From assembly GCF_000712165.1 (NCBI RefSeq), contig NZ_JONZ01000004.1, positions 62,001 through 126,000 of the forward strand: a stretch of DNA of 64,000 bases. The letters are read 5' to 3'. The DNA comes from Ureaplasma canigenitalium ATCC 51252 (GTDB lineage Bacteria > Bacillota_I > Bacilli_A > Mycoplasmatales > Mycoplasmoidaceae). The translations under genes were made by a program, and so were the position numbers. Below, in pieces: positions 12,121 through 22,140 of this stretch; within the stretch, counting starts at the first letter, position 1; each line of letters opens with the position of its first letter. Below the pieces are notes generated by a model, which was not told the DNA's origin, searched no databases, and saw only the letters and a program-made list of their open reading frames with translations.

Positions 12121-12781
12121 AAAAGGTCTTTTCATTGTGCTTGAGGGTATAGATGGTGCTGGTAAATCGTCAGTTATTAATACCGCTAAAGAACTTCTTT
12201 ACAAGAAGTATCCAAACATTGACTTTTACTTTACTCGTGAACCCGGTGGTTCTAATTCTTATGCTGAATTAATCCGGGATTTTTTTCTTAAACATCTTGA
12301 TGATTTTCATCCTATTACAATTGCCTACTTATATGCGGCGAGTCGTGCTGAGCACACGATCACTAAATTGCTTCCTAAAATCAATAATGGGTCTATTGTT
12401 ATTTGTGACCGTTATGTTCATAGTTCATATGCATACCAAGGGAAAATGCAGAATGTTCCGATGGAAATTGTTCATCAAATTAATAAAGTAGCAACAACAG
12501 ACATCGCAATTGATTATCTTATTTACTTTAAAGTTGATGCTAAAACAGCAATGAATAGGATAATGGTTCGTGATCTAAATTCAAATAATGTTAATGCTTT
12601 TGATAAGAAGGAACAGACTTGGTATGAAACTTTAATTGATCAGTATGAAGAGGCAATTAGTACTTATCAAAAACCTAAAAAGATTATTGTGATAGATGCT
12701 AATCGCTCTTGGTCAGAGGTCTTTAATGAGTTTTTTCGAGTTTTAACCACAATTATTGATAATTACCAATATGACAAATAA
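12113..12781 (+). CDS. tmk: Thymidylate kinase
   Basis: Phosphorylates dTMP to dTDP. The 222-residue product has the P-loop GIDGAGKSS near its start, the DR[YH]-type motif CDRYVHSSYAYQG and the TREPGGS motif. The ATG at 12113 gives the family-typical N-terminus (MSKKGLFIVLEGIDG). An in-frame ATG at 12098 has a better ribosome binding site (GGAAG, 8 bases upstream) and would add five residues, so the start is uncertain. It works with Tdk, found at 43.8 kb, in thymidine salvage and overlaps holB by 11 bases. Confidence 0.93.
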   Translation: MSKKGLFIVLEGIDGAGKSSVINTAKELLYKKYPNIDFYFTREPGGSNSYAELIRDFFLKHLDDFHPITIAYLYAASRAEHTITKLLPKINNGSIVICDRYVHSSYAYQGKMQNVPMEIVHQINKVATTDIAIDYLIYFKVDAKTAMNRIMVRDLNSNNVNAFDKKEQTWYETLIDQYEEAISTYQKPKKIIVIDANRSWSEVFNEFFRVLTTIIDNYQYDK

Positions 12782-13556
12782 TTATTTATTAAAGTTAACT
12801 CCATACTGTAATGTTGATGAATCAATTAAACAAATAATGGTTAATTTAATTATCGAAACTAACCATCCGAGAAAAGATTTGTTTGTTGAAAAAATCCTCA
12901 AAAATGATTATTTTGATACATATATTTTTGATGGGAGAGAACTTACAAAACAAGATGTCATCAATCTACAGAATAAACTCATTTATAACAGCGGAGAAGA
13001 GATTGGTTATATTTTTTACATCATAAAAAACATCGATCGCTGTTCTTCTTTAATCCTTAATTCTTTACTTAAAACAATTGAAGAAGCAGAAGATAATATT
13101 GTTGGAATTTTTGTTTGTGATGAGTTCGAAAATGTCCTTTCAACAATTGTTTCAAGATGTACAAGATTTATTTTAATGAAGGATGAAAAGATTAAGGATA
13201 AAATCAACGAAATCCTTTCTAGGAGCGGATTGGAGTATTTGACGAGCAAAAATATTTTTGCAAATTATGAGGATCTTTTTTCTTTAGATAGCAATAATGA
13301 ATTAATTAAAATTAAAAATATCATCGAGTCTTTCAACCGTGAAGATTTAAAGTTAGTTATTACTAATCGGGAAATCTTTAACAACCTTAGTTACCTTGCT
13401 ATTAAATATGTAATTAATATTCTTTTCTTTTTAAGTAAAGACTTATTAGCAAAGAAAAATCTAGCCTCTCTATTATCTTCGCTTAATACTGTTGACTTAA
13501 ATAAAAAGGGAATTTATTCCTTATTAATTGCTTATTTCTTTATGAAAGGAATTTAA
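12771..13556 (+). CDS. holB: DNA polymerase III delta' subunit-like clamp loader protein
   Basis: Clamp-loader subunit, 261 residues. The region IGYIFYIIKNIDRCSSLILN and SLLKTIEEAEDN matches the conserved delta' segment (ID.a..m...a.NaLLKtLEEP) and is followed by STIVSRCTRF, the SRC motif. The N-terminal P-loop is absent, as usual in reduced delta' proteins. The ATG at 12771 is chosen over 12756 because it avoids a long overlap with tmk. Position between tmk and mnmE matches the common tmk-holB arrangement. Confidence 0.85.
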   Translation: MTNNYLLKLTPYCNVDESIKQIMVNLIIETNHPRKDLFVEKILKNDYFDTYIFDGRELTKQDVINLQNKLIYNSGEEIGYIFYIIKNIDRCSSLILNSLLKTIEEAEDNIVGIFVCDEFENVLSTIVSRCTRFILMKDEKIKDKINEILSRSGLEYLTSKNIFANYEDLFSLDSNNELIKIKNIIESFNREDLKLVITNREIFNNLSYLAIKYVINILFFLSKDLLAKKNLASLLSSLNTVDLNKKGIYSLLIAYFFMKGI

Positions 13557-14878
13557 TGAAATACAACACCATAGTAGCTCTTGCAACTGCTAATTTGAAT
13601 TGTGCAATACACATTATTCGAATTAGTGGTCCGGAAGCTTTTCAAATTATTAACAAAGTTTCTTCGAAGGAAATTACTAAGGAAACTTTTAAGATACAGC
13701 GAACACAAATTGTTAACAAAGGTGTTATCCTTGATGATGTTTTAATCATGAAGTTTGTCGGTCCAAGAACATTCACCGGAGAAGACTTGATAGAAATTAA
13801 CTGTCATGGTGGAGTTGTTGTTGCACGAATGATTATCGATCTTCTCTTGCAAAATGGTTGTGTTTATGCCCAACGTGGGGAATTTTCTCAAAGAGCATAT
13901 ATGAATGGTGCAATGGATTTACTTACAACAGAAGCCATCAATAATCTTGTTAATGCAAGTAATGACAATGCCGTTTATGGTATAGCCTCAGCTCTTGTTG
14001 GTAAACTTCAAACTCCAATTAATCACATTAAGGATGTAATTTTTAATTTACTTGGTACCATTGAGGTTAACATAGACTACCCAGAATATGATGATGTTGA
14101 ACATGTTGATCAAAATAAGTGTTTAAATCAACTTCAATTAATTGAAAAAGATGTTGCTGAAATCATTAATAATTCAAAAAAATTTATTCCTATTAACGAA
14201 GGAATTAAAATTCTTATCTTAGGTAAACCGAATGTCGGTAAATCGACATTGTTAAATGCTCTTGCTAACGAAGAGAAGGCTATTGTTACCGATATCCCTG
14301 GAACAACTCGTGACCTTATTGAAACAATAATTAATGTTGATGGTATTACTCTTAAAATCATTGACACAGCAGGGATTCATGAAACCAATGATGTTATTGA
14401 AAAGATGGGGATTGAACGTACTCTTAAGAAGATTGATCAAGTTGATATTATTCTTTATTTAATTGAAAAGAATGAAACAAAAGACCCGAATCTTTTTGAC
14501 TTAATTAAGGATAAGGATCACCTTATTGTTCACACTAAAAAAGATTTAATAACATCTTTTAATCAAAATGAAATCTATATTAATGCAAAAGACAATGATA
14601 TTTCACCGTTGATTCAAAAACTTAAAGAATTATTTCACATCGTTGATTTTGAGATGAAAAATGTAAATGCTCTCCAAAGTGTTCGCCAAATTTCATTGCT
14701 TGAAAGAGTTCATTTTTTAATTAAAGAATCAATAAAAAATCTTTTAAGCGGTGCAACAGTTGATTTAATTGCTGATTACCTACAAGAGTGTAATCTTAAA
14801 ATTAATGAGATTCTTGGTACTAGCCGAAACTACGATTTTCTTGATGATCTCTTTAAAAGATTTTGCTTAGGTAAATAA
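13556..14878 (+). CDS. mnmE: tRNA modification GTPase MnmE
   Basis: With MnmG it modifies U34 of certain tRNAs (5-carboxymethylaminomethyl pathway). The 440-residue protein has the N-terminal folate-binding domain (about 1-120, with GGVVV and RGEFSQRAYMNG), a helical domain with an inserted Ras-like GTPase: G1 GKPNVGKST (about 224-232), G2/G3 GTTRD and DTAGIHET, G4 TKKD in place of NKxD (about 329), and the C-terminal FCLGK, where the Cys is catalytic. The start overlaps the holB stop by one base and tatD follows after one base. Confidence 0.96.
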   Translation: MKYNTIVALATANLNCAIHIIRISGPEAFQIINKVSSKEITKETFKIQRTQIVNKGVILDDVLIMKFVGPRTFTGEDLIEINCHGGVVVARMIIDLLLQNGCVYAQRGEFSQRAYMNGAMDLLTTEAINNLVNASNDNAVYGIASALVGKLQTPINHIKDVIFNLLGTIEVNIDYPEYDDVEHVDQNKCLNQLQLIEKDVAEIINNSKKFIPINEGIKILILGKPNVGKSTLLNALANEEKAIVTDIPGTTRDLIETIINVDGITLKIIDTAGIHETNDVIEKMGIERTLKKIDQVDIILYLIEKNETKDPNLFDLIKDKDHLIVHTKKDLITSFNQNEIYINAKDNDISPLIQKLKELFHIVDFEMKNVNALQSVRQISLLERVHFLIKESIKNLLSGATVDLIADYLQECNLKINEILGTSRNYDFLDDLFKRFCLGK

Positions 14879-14879
14879 T

Positions 14880-15686
14880 ATGTTTAAGAATTTTAAATTA
14901 TTTGACACTCATACCCATACCAACATCGAACCCCTTGCCTCTAATGCCAATGAAATCATTAAAGAATGTAAAGAAAAATCTTTGTTGATTTGTGTAGTTG
15001 GTACTGATTTAGAAACGAGTAAAATTGCTCTAGAGCAAGCTCAAACATATGATCATGTTTTCTGCACCATCGGTATCCACCCAACTGATATTTACACAGT
15101 TGATGTTAATACATTTATTGATGAGTTAGAAGCACTGATTAAAAAAGATGTTAAGAAAAAAATAGTTGGTATCGGTGAATGTGGTCTTGATTATTACCAT
15201 AAACCATTTAATAAAGAAGATCAAAAATCTTTCTTTATTAAACAAATGGCGTTAGCTAAAAAATATGATTTAGCTTTAATGATGCACATTCGGGATGCTC
15301 ATACAGATGCTATTGAATTACTTAATAAAAATAAGAATCGTCCAGATCGCTGCATCGTGCATTGTTTCACTGATGACAAGAAGTATATTAGTGACTATAT
15401 GAAGCTTGGTTGTTATGTTTCTTTTCCGGGAGTAATTACCTTTAAGAATACTCCGAATAACAATATTGCTAATCTCTATGAAGCTATTAAGATGACAGAA
15501 GAAGATAAAATACTTGTTGAAACAGATGCACCATTTTTAACGCCAGTACCGTATCGTGGAAAAGTTAATTATCCTTATTATGTTTATGAGACGATGAAAA
15601 AGATTGCTGAAGTTAAAAATATTCCAATTGATGATGCATGTTTGATGTTAAAAAATAATGCTCTAAAAGTTTTTAAAATTATTTAA
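14880..15686 (+). CDS. tatD: TatD-family metal-dependent deoxyribonuclease
   Basis: TIM-barrel hydrolase, 268 residues. Metal ligands are visible in order: FDTHTHTN (HxH near residue 10), GIGECGLDYY (Glu near 97), MMHIRDAH (His near 135), VHCFTD (His near 160) and VETDAPFL (Asp near 217). This is the complete TatD set. It is the last gene of the tmk-holB-mnmE-tatD run, one base after mnmE. Confidence 0.94.
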   Translation: MFKNFKLFDTHTHTNIEPLASNANEIIKECKEKSLLICVVGTDLETSKIALEQAQTYDHVFCTIGIHPTDIYTVDVNTFIDELEALIKKDVKKKIVGIGECGLDYYHKPFNKEDQKSFFIKQMALAKKYDLALMMHIRDAHTDAIELLNKNKNRPDRCIVHCFTDDKKYISDYMKLGCYVSFPGVITFKNTPNNNIANLYEAIKMTEEDKILVETDAPFLTPVPYRGKVNYPYYVYETMKKIAEVKNIPIDDACLMLKNNALKVFKII

Positions 15687-15717
15687 AAAAAATGGTACTC
15701 CTTTTTTAAAAATTATC

Positions 15718-15723
15718 TATAAT
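15718..15723 (+). promoter_or_regulatory. Likely -10 box for the BMP transporter operon
   Basis: TATAAT sits 53 bases before the BMP lipoprotein ATG, in the gap after tatD. No strong -35 box is seen. A short AAAAAA...TTTTTT element at 15686-15708 just upstream may act as a weak terminator for the previous operon. Confidence 0.5.
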
Positions 15724-15776
15724 AAATTACTAAAAAAAACAAAATTTATATATACAAGTTAATTAGGGTAATTTGG

Positions 15777-17375
15777 ATGAAGAAGAAATTAAATAAAAAA
15801 CTGCTATTTAGTTCGCTTGGTTTTATAGGTGCTATCGCTCTTGTAGCACCGGTTATAGCGGCATGTACTAATAATCATGATAATGGTTCTGGTTCAAAAG
15901 ATGGTGGTGCAGGTAGTAGTAAACGTATTGGAAGTAGTACGAAGGATTTCTATGTTAGTGTTCACGGACAAAACTCAGATCAATTCGCAGGTACTCTTTT
16001 AGGTGCGATTAGTGAAGGGACAAAAACATTACTATCTATCGGTTATGGTCAAGGTGAAAAGCTTGGGACAAGTTTAAACGCTGGTAAATTTGGTAATAAT
16101 ACTTCATTTGCATTGATCGATGAATCATACTCTGGTTCTTTTGGTGCTTACGATCAAAAACTTAATGCTCTTCGTGTTGCCTCAGTTACTTTTAAAACTG
16201 AGCAAGCGGCTTTACTTGCTGGAATAGCTGCAGCTTACTATTTAAATAGTAATCAAGCTCAATTTGTGACTAATGGTAAGTTAGGATGAGGTGGTTATGC
16301 CGGTCTTCCATTTTATTCAGTTCTTCAATTTAATCAAGGATTTAAGTTTGGTGTTGAGTGAGCTAACGACCTATTAAAGGATAAGGATATTAAACAAGCT
16401 GACGGTTCTTCTAAGAAGTATATTAATGTTGACTATATAACTAAAAACGGTAGTGAGAATATTGACTTAATTACTGGTGGTTTTGACCCAGGGGACAAGG
16501 ATAAAAAAATTACTAATGATTTAATTTCAGCCGGAGCAAACATTATTCTTCCAGTTGCTGGAAAGCAAAGTTTAGACTCAGCTTCTATTGTGGCTGAATC
16601 TAATCAAAAAGCCTTTGTTGTTGGGATTGACTCAGCTCAGGAACTTGATGATACTGCAAATAAACGTCGTAACTCTAACAAAGATTTAACAGGTGGTAAA
16701 ACAATACTTTTCTCAATTTTAAAGCGTGTTGACCTTGCTGTTTACAACATCCTTAAAAAGAAAATTGCTGGTGAAGATTTAACTGGTGATATTACAAAAG
16801 ACTACTTTAAAGATGGGGTTAATACACACGCCGATCTTGATTCAGGGTTAGTTCAAATTAGTGAAGCTGGTCAAAAGTTCTTGATTGATGCTTATAATGT
16901 AGCTAAAGGTACTTCTTTTACAACTTACCAAGAAGTTGCTAATGTAATTAAGAATGATGAATATATGAAATTACTTGATTCAACAAAAACTCTTGATGAA
17001 ATCAAGGATGTCGTTACAACAAATGCTGATAAGAGTCTTACTCTAAAGTCTGAGTATGTAAACAAACCATTTAAAGAACTTGTTCAAACTATTGGTGCTA
17101 ATAACTATGTACACGGTACTCATGTAATTCATTATGATTTAGTTACTTCATCATACATTGATGAAACAAAGAAAACAGGATCTACAAGTAAAGATCTTAA
17201 AAATGCCTGAGAAGCTGCAACAACTAATGAAGCTAAAGGTAAATTAATTAAACTTTCAATTGACAATGGTACTGTAGGAATTAATGACCGTTCATTCACA
17301 CAAAGTGCTTATGAAGGAATTACTAAATTCTACAAAGACACAATTGATGCGGAATTACCTGCGATTACTGAATAG
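15777..17375 (+). CDS. BMP-family nucleoside-binding lipoprotein
   Basis: Surface lipoprotein of 532 residues with a signal peptide and lipobox at Cys29 (VIAAC), then a Gly/Ser/Asn-rich linker. The basic membrane protein (BMP/PnrA) fold is suggested by FALIDE, TEQAALLAGIAAAYY, a GGYAGLPF strand (with TGA-encoded Trp before it), FNQGFKFGVEWAN and ANIILPVAGK. PnrA-like proteins bind purine nucleosides; the downstream ATPase and permeases match the YufO/YufP/YufQ type. At 532 residues it is longer than the usual ~350 and carries an extra C-terminal part. Confidence 0.88.
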
Positions 17376-17416
17376 TTATAATATAAATATATAAAAAGAT
17401 TAAAGGATTTGTTTTT

Positions 17417-18994
17417 ATGAATGACACTCCCTATGCCATAGAGATGGAGGGTATTACTAAAACGTTTTTAAATGGTGCTGTTGTCGCTAATAAAGACGTT
17501 AAGTTAAAGGTCAAAAAAAACGAAATTCATGCTATTATCGGAGAGAATGGAGCGGGGAAATCAACCCTGATGTCCATTCTTTTTGGGATATATAAACCTG
17601 ATAAGGGTACCATTAAAATTAATGGTAATTATGTCTTTTTTGACTCAGCGAAGGATGCGACCAAACTTGGTATTGGGATGGTACATCAACACTTTAAACT
17701 AATTGATACCTTCTCAGTTCTTGATAATGTTATTTTAGGTCAAGAACAAACCTTTGCTGGTGCTCCGATTAACCGCCGTTTTATTGAACTCGAACTTAAA
17801 AAACTAATTGACGATTACAACTTGAAGATTAATCCGAGAAGCAAAATTGCTAAATTAACTGTTGGTCAACAACAAAAAACCGAAATTCTCAAATTGCTTT
17901 ATCGGGAAATCGACATTCTTATTTTTGATGAACCAACTGCTGTTTTATCGGAAGATGAAATTAAAGCATTTCTTCAATCATTAAGAGATTTTAAAAAAGC
18001 TGGTAAAACAATTGTTATCATTACTCATAAATTTAATGAAATTAAAGAAGTTGCTGACACCGCTACTGTCATTCGTCGTGGAGAATATATTGATAGTTTT
18101 CCGGTTAAGGATAAGACAATCGAAGAAATGACCGAACTAATGGTAGGTCGTAAGGTAGTTGAAATTAAGAACAGTCAGCAGTTTGTTCGTGATGAAAATA
18201 CTACTCCGGTTCTTCAAGTAAAGAACCTTAATTTGAGAAAAATCTTAAAAAAACAAGCTGACCATCTTAACACGGATGAAAACCAAATTAAACCCATTGA
18301 CTATAACCTTAATTTTTCGATAATGCCTGGTGAAATTTTTGCGATTGCTGGTGTTGAAGGTAACGGTCAGAGTGAATTAGCGGAAATTATCTCAGGTTTA
18401 CTGCCAGCACCTAGTGGTTCAGAAATCATTTTTAATGGAAAAAACATTACCCACCAAAGCATTAAAAATCGTTATACCCTTGGAATGGCCCATGTACCTG
18501 AAGACCGTCACAAGCACGGTCTCATCCTTGATGATTCAATTGCATACAATGTTGTTCTTCAAGAAATTAGTAATAAACCATATAGCACTAACGGTTTTGT
18601 TAAGTATGCTGAAATTGAGAAAAAAGCAATTGAAGTAATTAAAAAGTTTGATGTAAGAGGGACAAAACGAGGGGATAATAATGCCCGTGGTCTTTCTGGT
18701 GGTAACCAACAAAAGCTAATTATCGGTCGTGAAATCGAACGGGAACACAATTTAATCTTAATGATTCAACCAACTCGTGGTCTTGACCTTGGTGCAATTG
18801 AATTTATTCACCAAAATATTCTAGAGGAAAAAAAGAAAGGAAGAGCAGTTCTCCTTATTTCATACGAACTTGACGAAATTCTTTCGTTAGCTGATACAAT
18901 AGCTGTAATTAATGTCGGATCTTTTATTGGTGTTGGTCCAAGTTCGTATATGACACGGAATAAAATAGGGAAATTAATGGCGGGTGAAAAATAA
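17417..18994 (+). CDS. Nucleoside ABC transporter ATP-binding protein (tandem NBD, YufO-like)
   Basis: Double nucleotide-binding protein, 525 residues. NBD1 has Walker A GENGAGKS at 42-49, signature LTVGQQQK, and Walker B IFDEPTAVLS. NBD2 has a degenerate P-loop GVEGNGQSE without the Lys, signature LSGGNQQK and MIQPTRGLDLG. That asymmetry and the QPTRGLD motif are typical for BMP-associated simple-sugar/nucleoside ATPases. It overlaps the next permease start by one base (ATAATG). Confidence 0.94.
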   Translation: MNDTPYAIEMEGITKTFLNGAVVANKDVKLKVKKNEIHAIIGENGAGKSTLMSILFGIYKPDKGTIKINGNYVFFDSAKDATKLGIGMVHQHFKLIDTFSVLDNVILGQEQTFAGAPINRRFIELELKKLIDDYNLKINPRSKIAKLTVGQQQKTEILKLLYREIDILIFDEPTAVLSEDEIKAFLQSLRDFKKAGKTIVIITHKFNEIKEVADTATVIRRGEYIDSFPVKDKTIEEMTELMVGRKVVEIKNSQQFVRDENTTPVLQVKNLNLRKILKKQADHLNTDENQIKPIDYNLNFSIMPGEIFAIAGVEGNGQSELAEIISGLLPAPSGSEIIFNGKNITHQSIKNRYTLGMAHVPEDRHKHGLILDDSIAYNVVLQEISNKPYSTNGFVKYAEIEKKAIEVIKKFDVRGTKRGDNNARGLSGGNQQKLIIGREIEREHNLILMIQPTRGLDLGAIEFIHQNILEEKKKGRAVLLISYELDEILSLADTIAVINVGSFIGVGPSSYMTRNKIGKLMAGEK

Positions 18995-21219
18995 TGAATA
19001 CATTTAAAACAAGACTCTTTTTTGACTCGCTTTTTTACAGTTCAAAATCACGAAGTGTAAGTAAAAAAATACTATCAACAATTATTTCGATTTTCTCCGC
19101 TGTTGTCGCAAGTGCTATTCTTGTTGGTATCCTTGGGTACGATACCAATGATTTCCTTCAACGACTTTTTACGAAGTGAAAGTTAATCCCTGAATTTTAC
19201 CTAACTAAGGTCGCGATTCTTGGGATTGCAGCATTATCCTTTATCTTTACCTATAAGGTTGGAATTTTTAACATTGGGATAAGTGGCCAAATGCTTGGTG
19301 CTGGTTTAATCATGCTCCTTGTTGTTAAAAATATGGAACTTGCTAATATTAATATGCCGAAATGAGCTGGTCAGTTTTTTCTTTTAGTAATCGGAATGCT
19401 CGCCGGAGCAATGTTCACTGTTTTCATTGGTATTCTGAAAATATTCCTTAAGATCAATGAGGTGGTAAGTAGTATCCTTCTTAACTGGATAATCTTCTAC
19501 ATTACAAGATATGTGGTCTTTACCTCACAAAATAAAATTTATAATCCAAAACCAACTCAAATTGGGGACTTATCAATTCCTTTTGCTGAAAACTATTCGC
19601 TATCACACCTTGTACCGAAATACACATACTTATTTAACTTATTAATTTTTGTTAGTTTAGCCTTACTTGTTTTCATCATTCTTCAATTTACTGTTTTTGG
19701 TAAAAAAATTCTTTCGGTTGGTCGATCAGCAAGCGCTTCAAAATATGCTGGATATAAGACTAAAGCAATTTCGCTATTAACCTTTGCTATCTCAGGGATG
19801 TTAGCCGGTGCTCTTGCGATGGTGACATATACTGGAACAACAACAAATGCTATTAATATTCCCCAAACTTCCGATGTCCTTCCGCTTGAAGGGTTTGACG
19901 GGATAGCTATCGGGTTAATCTCCCAAAGTCATCCGCTTGCCTCAATCCCTGTTTCCTTCTTAGTCGGAATGTTTCAACAATCAACTCAGGTGCTTGGGGG
20001 GATTATTCCTAAAGAAGTATCTGGAATTATTATTTCATTCGTAATGTTAGGTGCTGCCTTATTCGTTCTTTTCGAACGAATTTCACCAGTTTACTGAACG
20101 ATCGTTCTTCTTTATACAAGAAAAGGTGTTGAACACTATCGAAATTACGAGAATGTCAACGAAGATAATATTTCTGAATATTACTTCATCTACCGGGAAA
20201 TCAGTAAAAATGAGAAGAAGAATATGATTCTTCTAAAGAAGTATTTAATTGATCTTAACCGTCATAAACAAGATGGTGATTATCCAGCTCTTAAGGAACA
20301 ATATTATGATTTAAAGCAAAAAGTTAAAGAACACTTCAAAAACCTTTATTTAATTAAATATCAAGAATATATAAAAGCAATGCGTGATAATCGTAATCAA
20401 CTAATGAAACACTTTATTGTTGATCGAGCATCCCTACTCTTCTTCCCTGAAATTTATGTTGAACGTCATGTTGAGAATAGAATAAAGTACCTTGAAACAA
20501 AACGAGCAGCAGTTCTAAACCATATTAATAACAAAATCGGGGAACTTGATGATGTTCTTAACATCATTATTAAGAATCATATTTCACATTATCTCTTCAG
20601 TTTTAAGATTAATTACGATTATCTTAAATCAGTGAAGAAAGATATTGATAAGAACAAACCGATTAGAAATGAACAAGTAGTTCAGTTAGTTAAATATGCT
20701 TCAAAAAGTTCTAGTATGAACAAACTAATTCGTTACCTGAAGAAGCTTAAGATAATGAATGATACTGTTTCAGATTATGATGAAGATTATTTAAAAGATT
20801 TGATTAATAATCAATTCACTGATCACTATGAGAAAGTGATGGAACTTCGTACTCATAGCTTTAATGACCTATATGAGATATCGAAAATAATGGTTAATCT
20901 AAATAGTACTTACAAACGAATTCTAAAGAAAAAAGAAAAACTAAATAAAAAATATCAAGCACAAAAAGATGCTTTCAACAACAGACCAATTAATGTTGAA
21001 AAAATCAGAAAAGAAGTTGCTTGAAAAGTACCTAAATATAGTTACCGTTACTTAATGAATGCTTATCTAAGATTTACAAAGAAGGTTCAAAAATCAACAC
21101 TTGACATTAAAGAGAAGAGCTTACTTCAACAGTGATTGAATGTCACTACGAACAAAGCTCTTCACCAATCAATAAATACAAGTAAGGAGGAAGGTTATGC
21201 CCACAATATCATTAGTTAA
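18994..21219 (+). CDS. Nucleoside ABC transporter permease with long C-terminal extension
   Basis: 741 residues, twice the normal length. Residues 1 to about 365 form a typical RbsC/YufP-like permease (YKVGIFNIGISGQMLGAG, INEVVSSILLNWI, LPLEGFDGIAIGLI). Residues 366-741 form a hydrophilic, Lys/Asp-rich, probably helical or coiled-coil extension with no membrane segment (many KK, DLNRHK, LRKK-like stretches), expected on the cytoplasmic side. Seven or so TGA codons are Trp, and the frame is unbroken by other stops, so this is one gene rather than two. Its end overlaps the next permease by 23 bases, indicating coupling. Confidence 0.85.
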
Positions 21220-22126
21220 TGAAGCCGCATTGTATGCTTCCATCCTTATTATTGGAGCACTATCTGGTTTCTTCTGTGAGCGTGTTGGAATTGTTAATAT
21301 CGGGATTGATGGCCAGATGGTAATGGGAGGATTCTTTTTTGCTTTATTTGCAACCATCTTCTACAAACACTTCGGTAGGATTCAAGGATTTGAATACACC
21401 TTTATTGTTCCGCTGGTCTTTGCTGCTCTCTGCACTATTCCGGTTAGTATGCTTTTTGCCTTCCTTACTATTAAGTTAAAAACTGACCAAACGATTGCAG
21501 GGACAGCAATCAACCTACTTACTACAGGAGTTGCAACTTTCCTTTCACCAGTTATTAGTCGAAAGATTAACGGTAATTCTCTTCTTACTAGTGATTATTT
21601 TGGTTTGTGGAAATTTGGTGATGGTAATACCACGGTATACATTGGAAGTATTGCTATTCTAATTGCTGTTGTTGCTTTTGTTGTCGCAATTTACTACACA
21701 ATGAAGAAGACGACTTTTGGGCTTCGTCTTACAGCAATCGGGGAAAACCCTAATGCGGTTGATGCACAAGGGATCAATGTTTATAAGTACCAATGAATTT
21801 CTCTAGCTATCTCTGGTCTTCTAAGTGGTATTGGTGGTAGTATATATGTATATGCTTCAAGAGGTACCTTTAATGGTAATGTTGGTGGTATCGGGTTCCT
21901 TTCTCTTGCTATCCTAATCGCAGGAGCTTGAAAGATTCCGTTAATCGCGGTAGTTTCCATTGGATTCGCTCTTATTACAAAGACACTCGGTCAGGTTAAT
22001 CGAATACCAAGCGAAGTTGGTAAACTTTTACCTTATTTAATCACTCTCGTCGCTATGGTTGTTTTCTCAAGGTTCTCCGCCGCACCGAAACATATTGGTA
22101 TTCCTTTTGATAAATCAAAACGTTAG
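21197..22126 (+). CDS. Nucleoside ABC transporter permease (YufQ-like)
   Basis: 309-residue permease of the branched-chain/simple sugar type. The N-terminus (ALYASILIIGALSGFFCERVG then IVNIGIDGQMVMGGF) is the classic start of this family, and LTAIGENPNAVDAQGINVYK matches the conserved cytosolic loop. A near-perfect ribosome binding site AAGGAGGAAGG lies inside the end of the previous gene. TGA at 21794 and 21929 encode Trp. It completes the heteromeric channel. Confidence 0.93.
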
Positions 22127-22140
22127 ATTTAGGTTTTTGA

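Noticed and set aside
20098-21024. A separate gene for the hydrophilic part of the long permease
   Set aside because: The frame runs through TGA-Trp codons from the permease without any other stop, and no ribosome binding site precedes the internal ATG codons.
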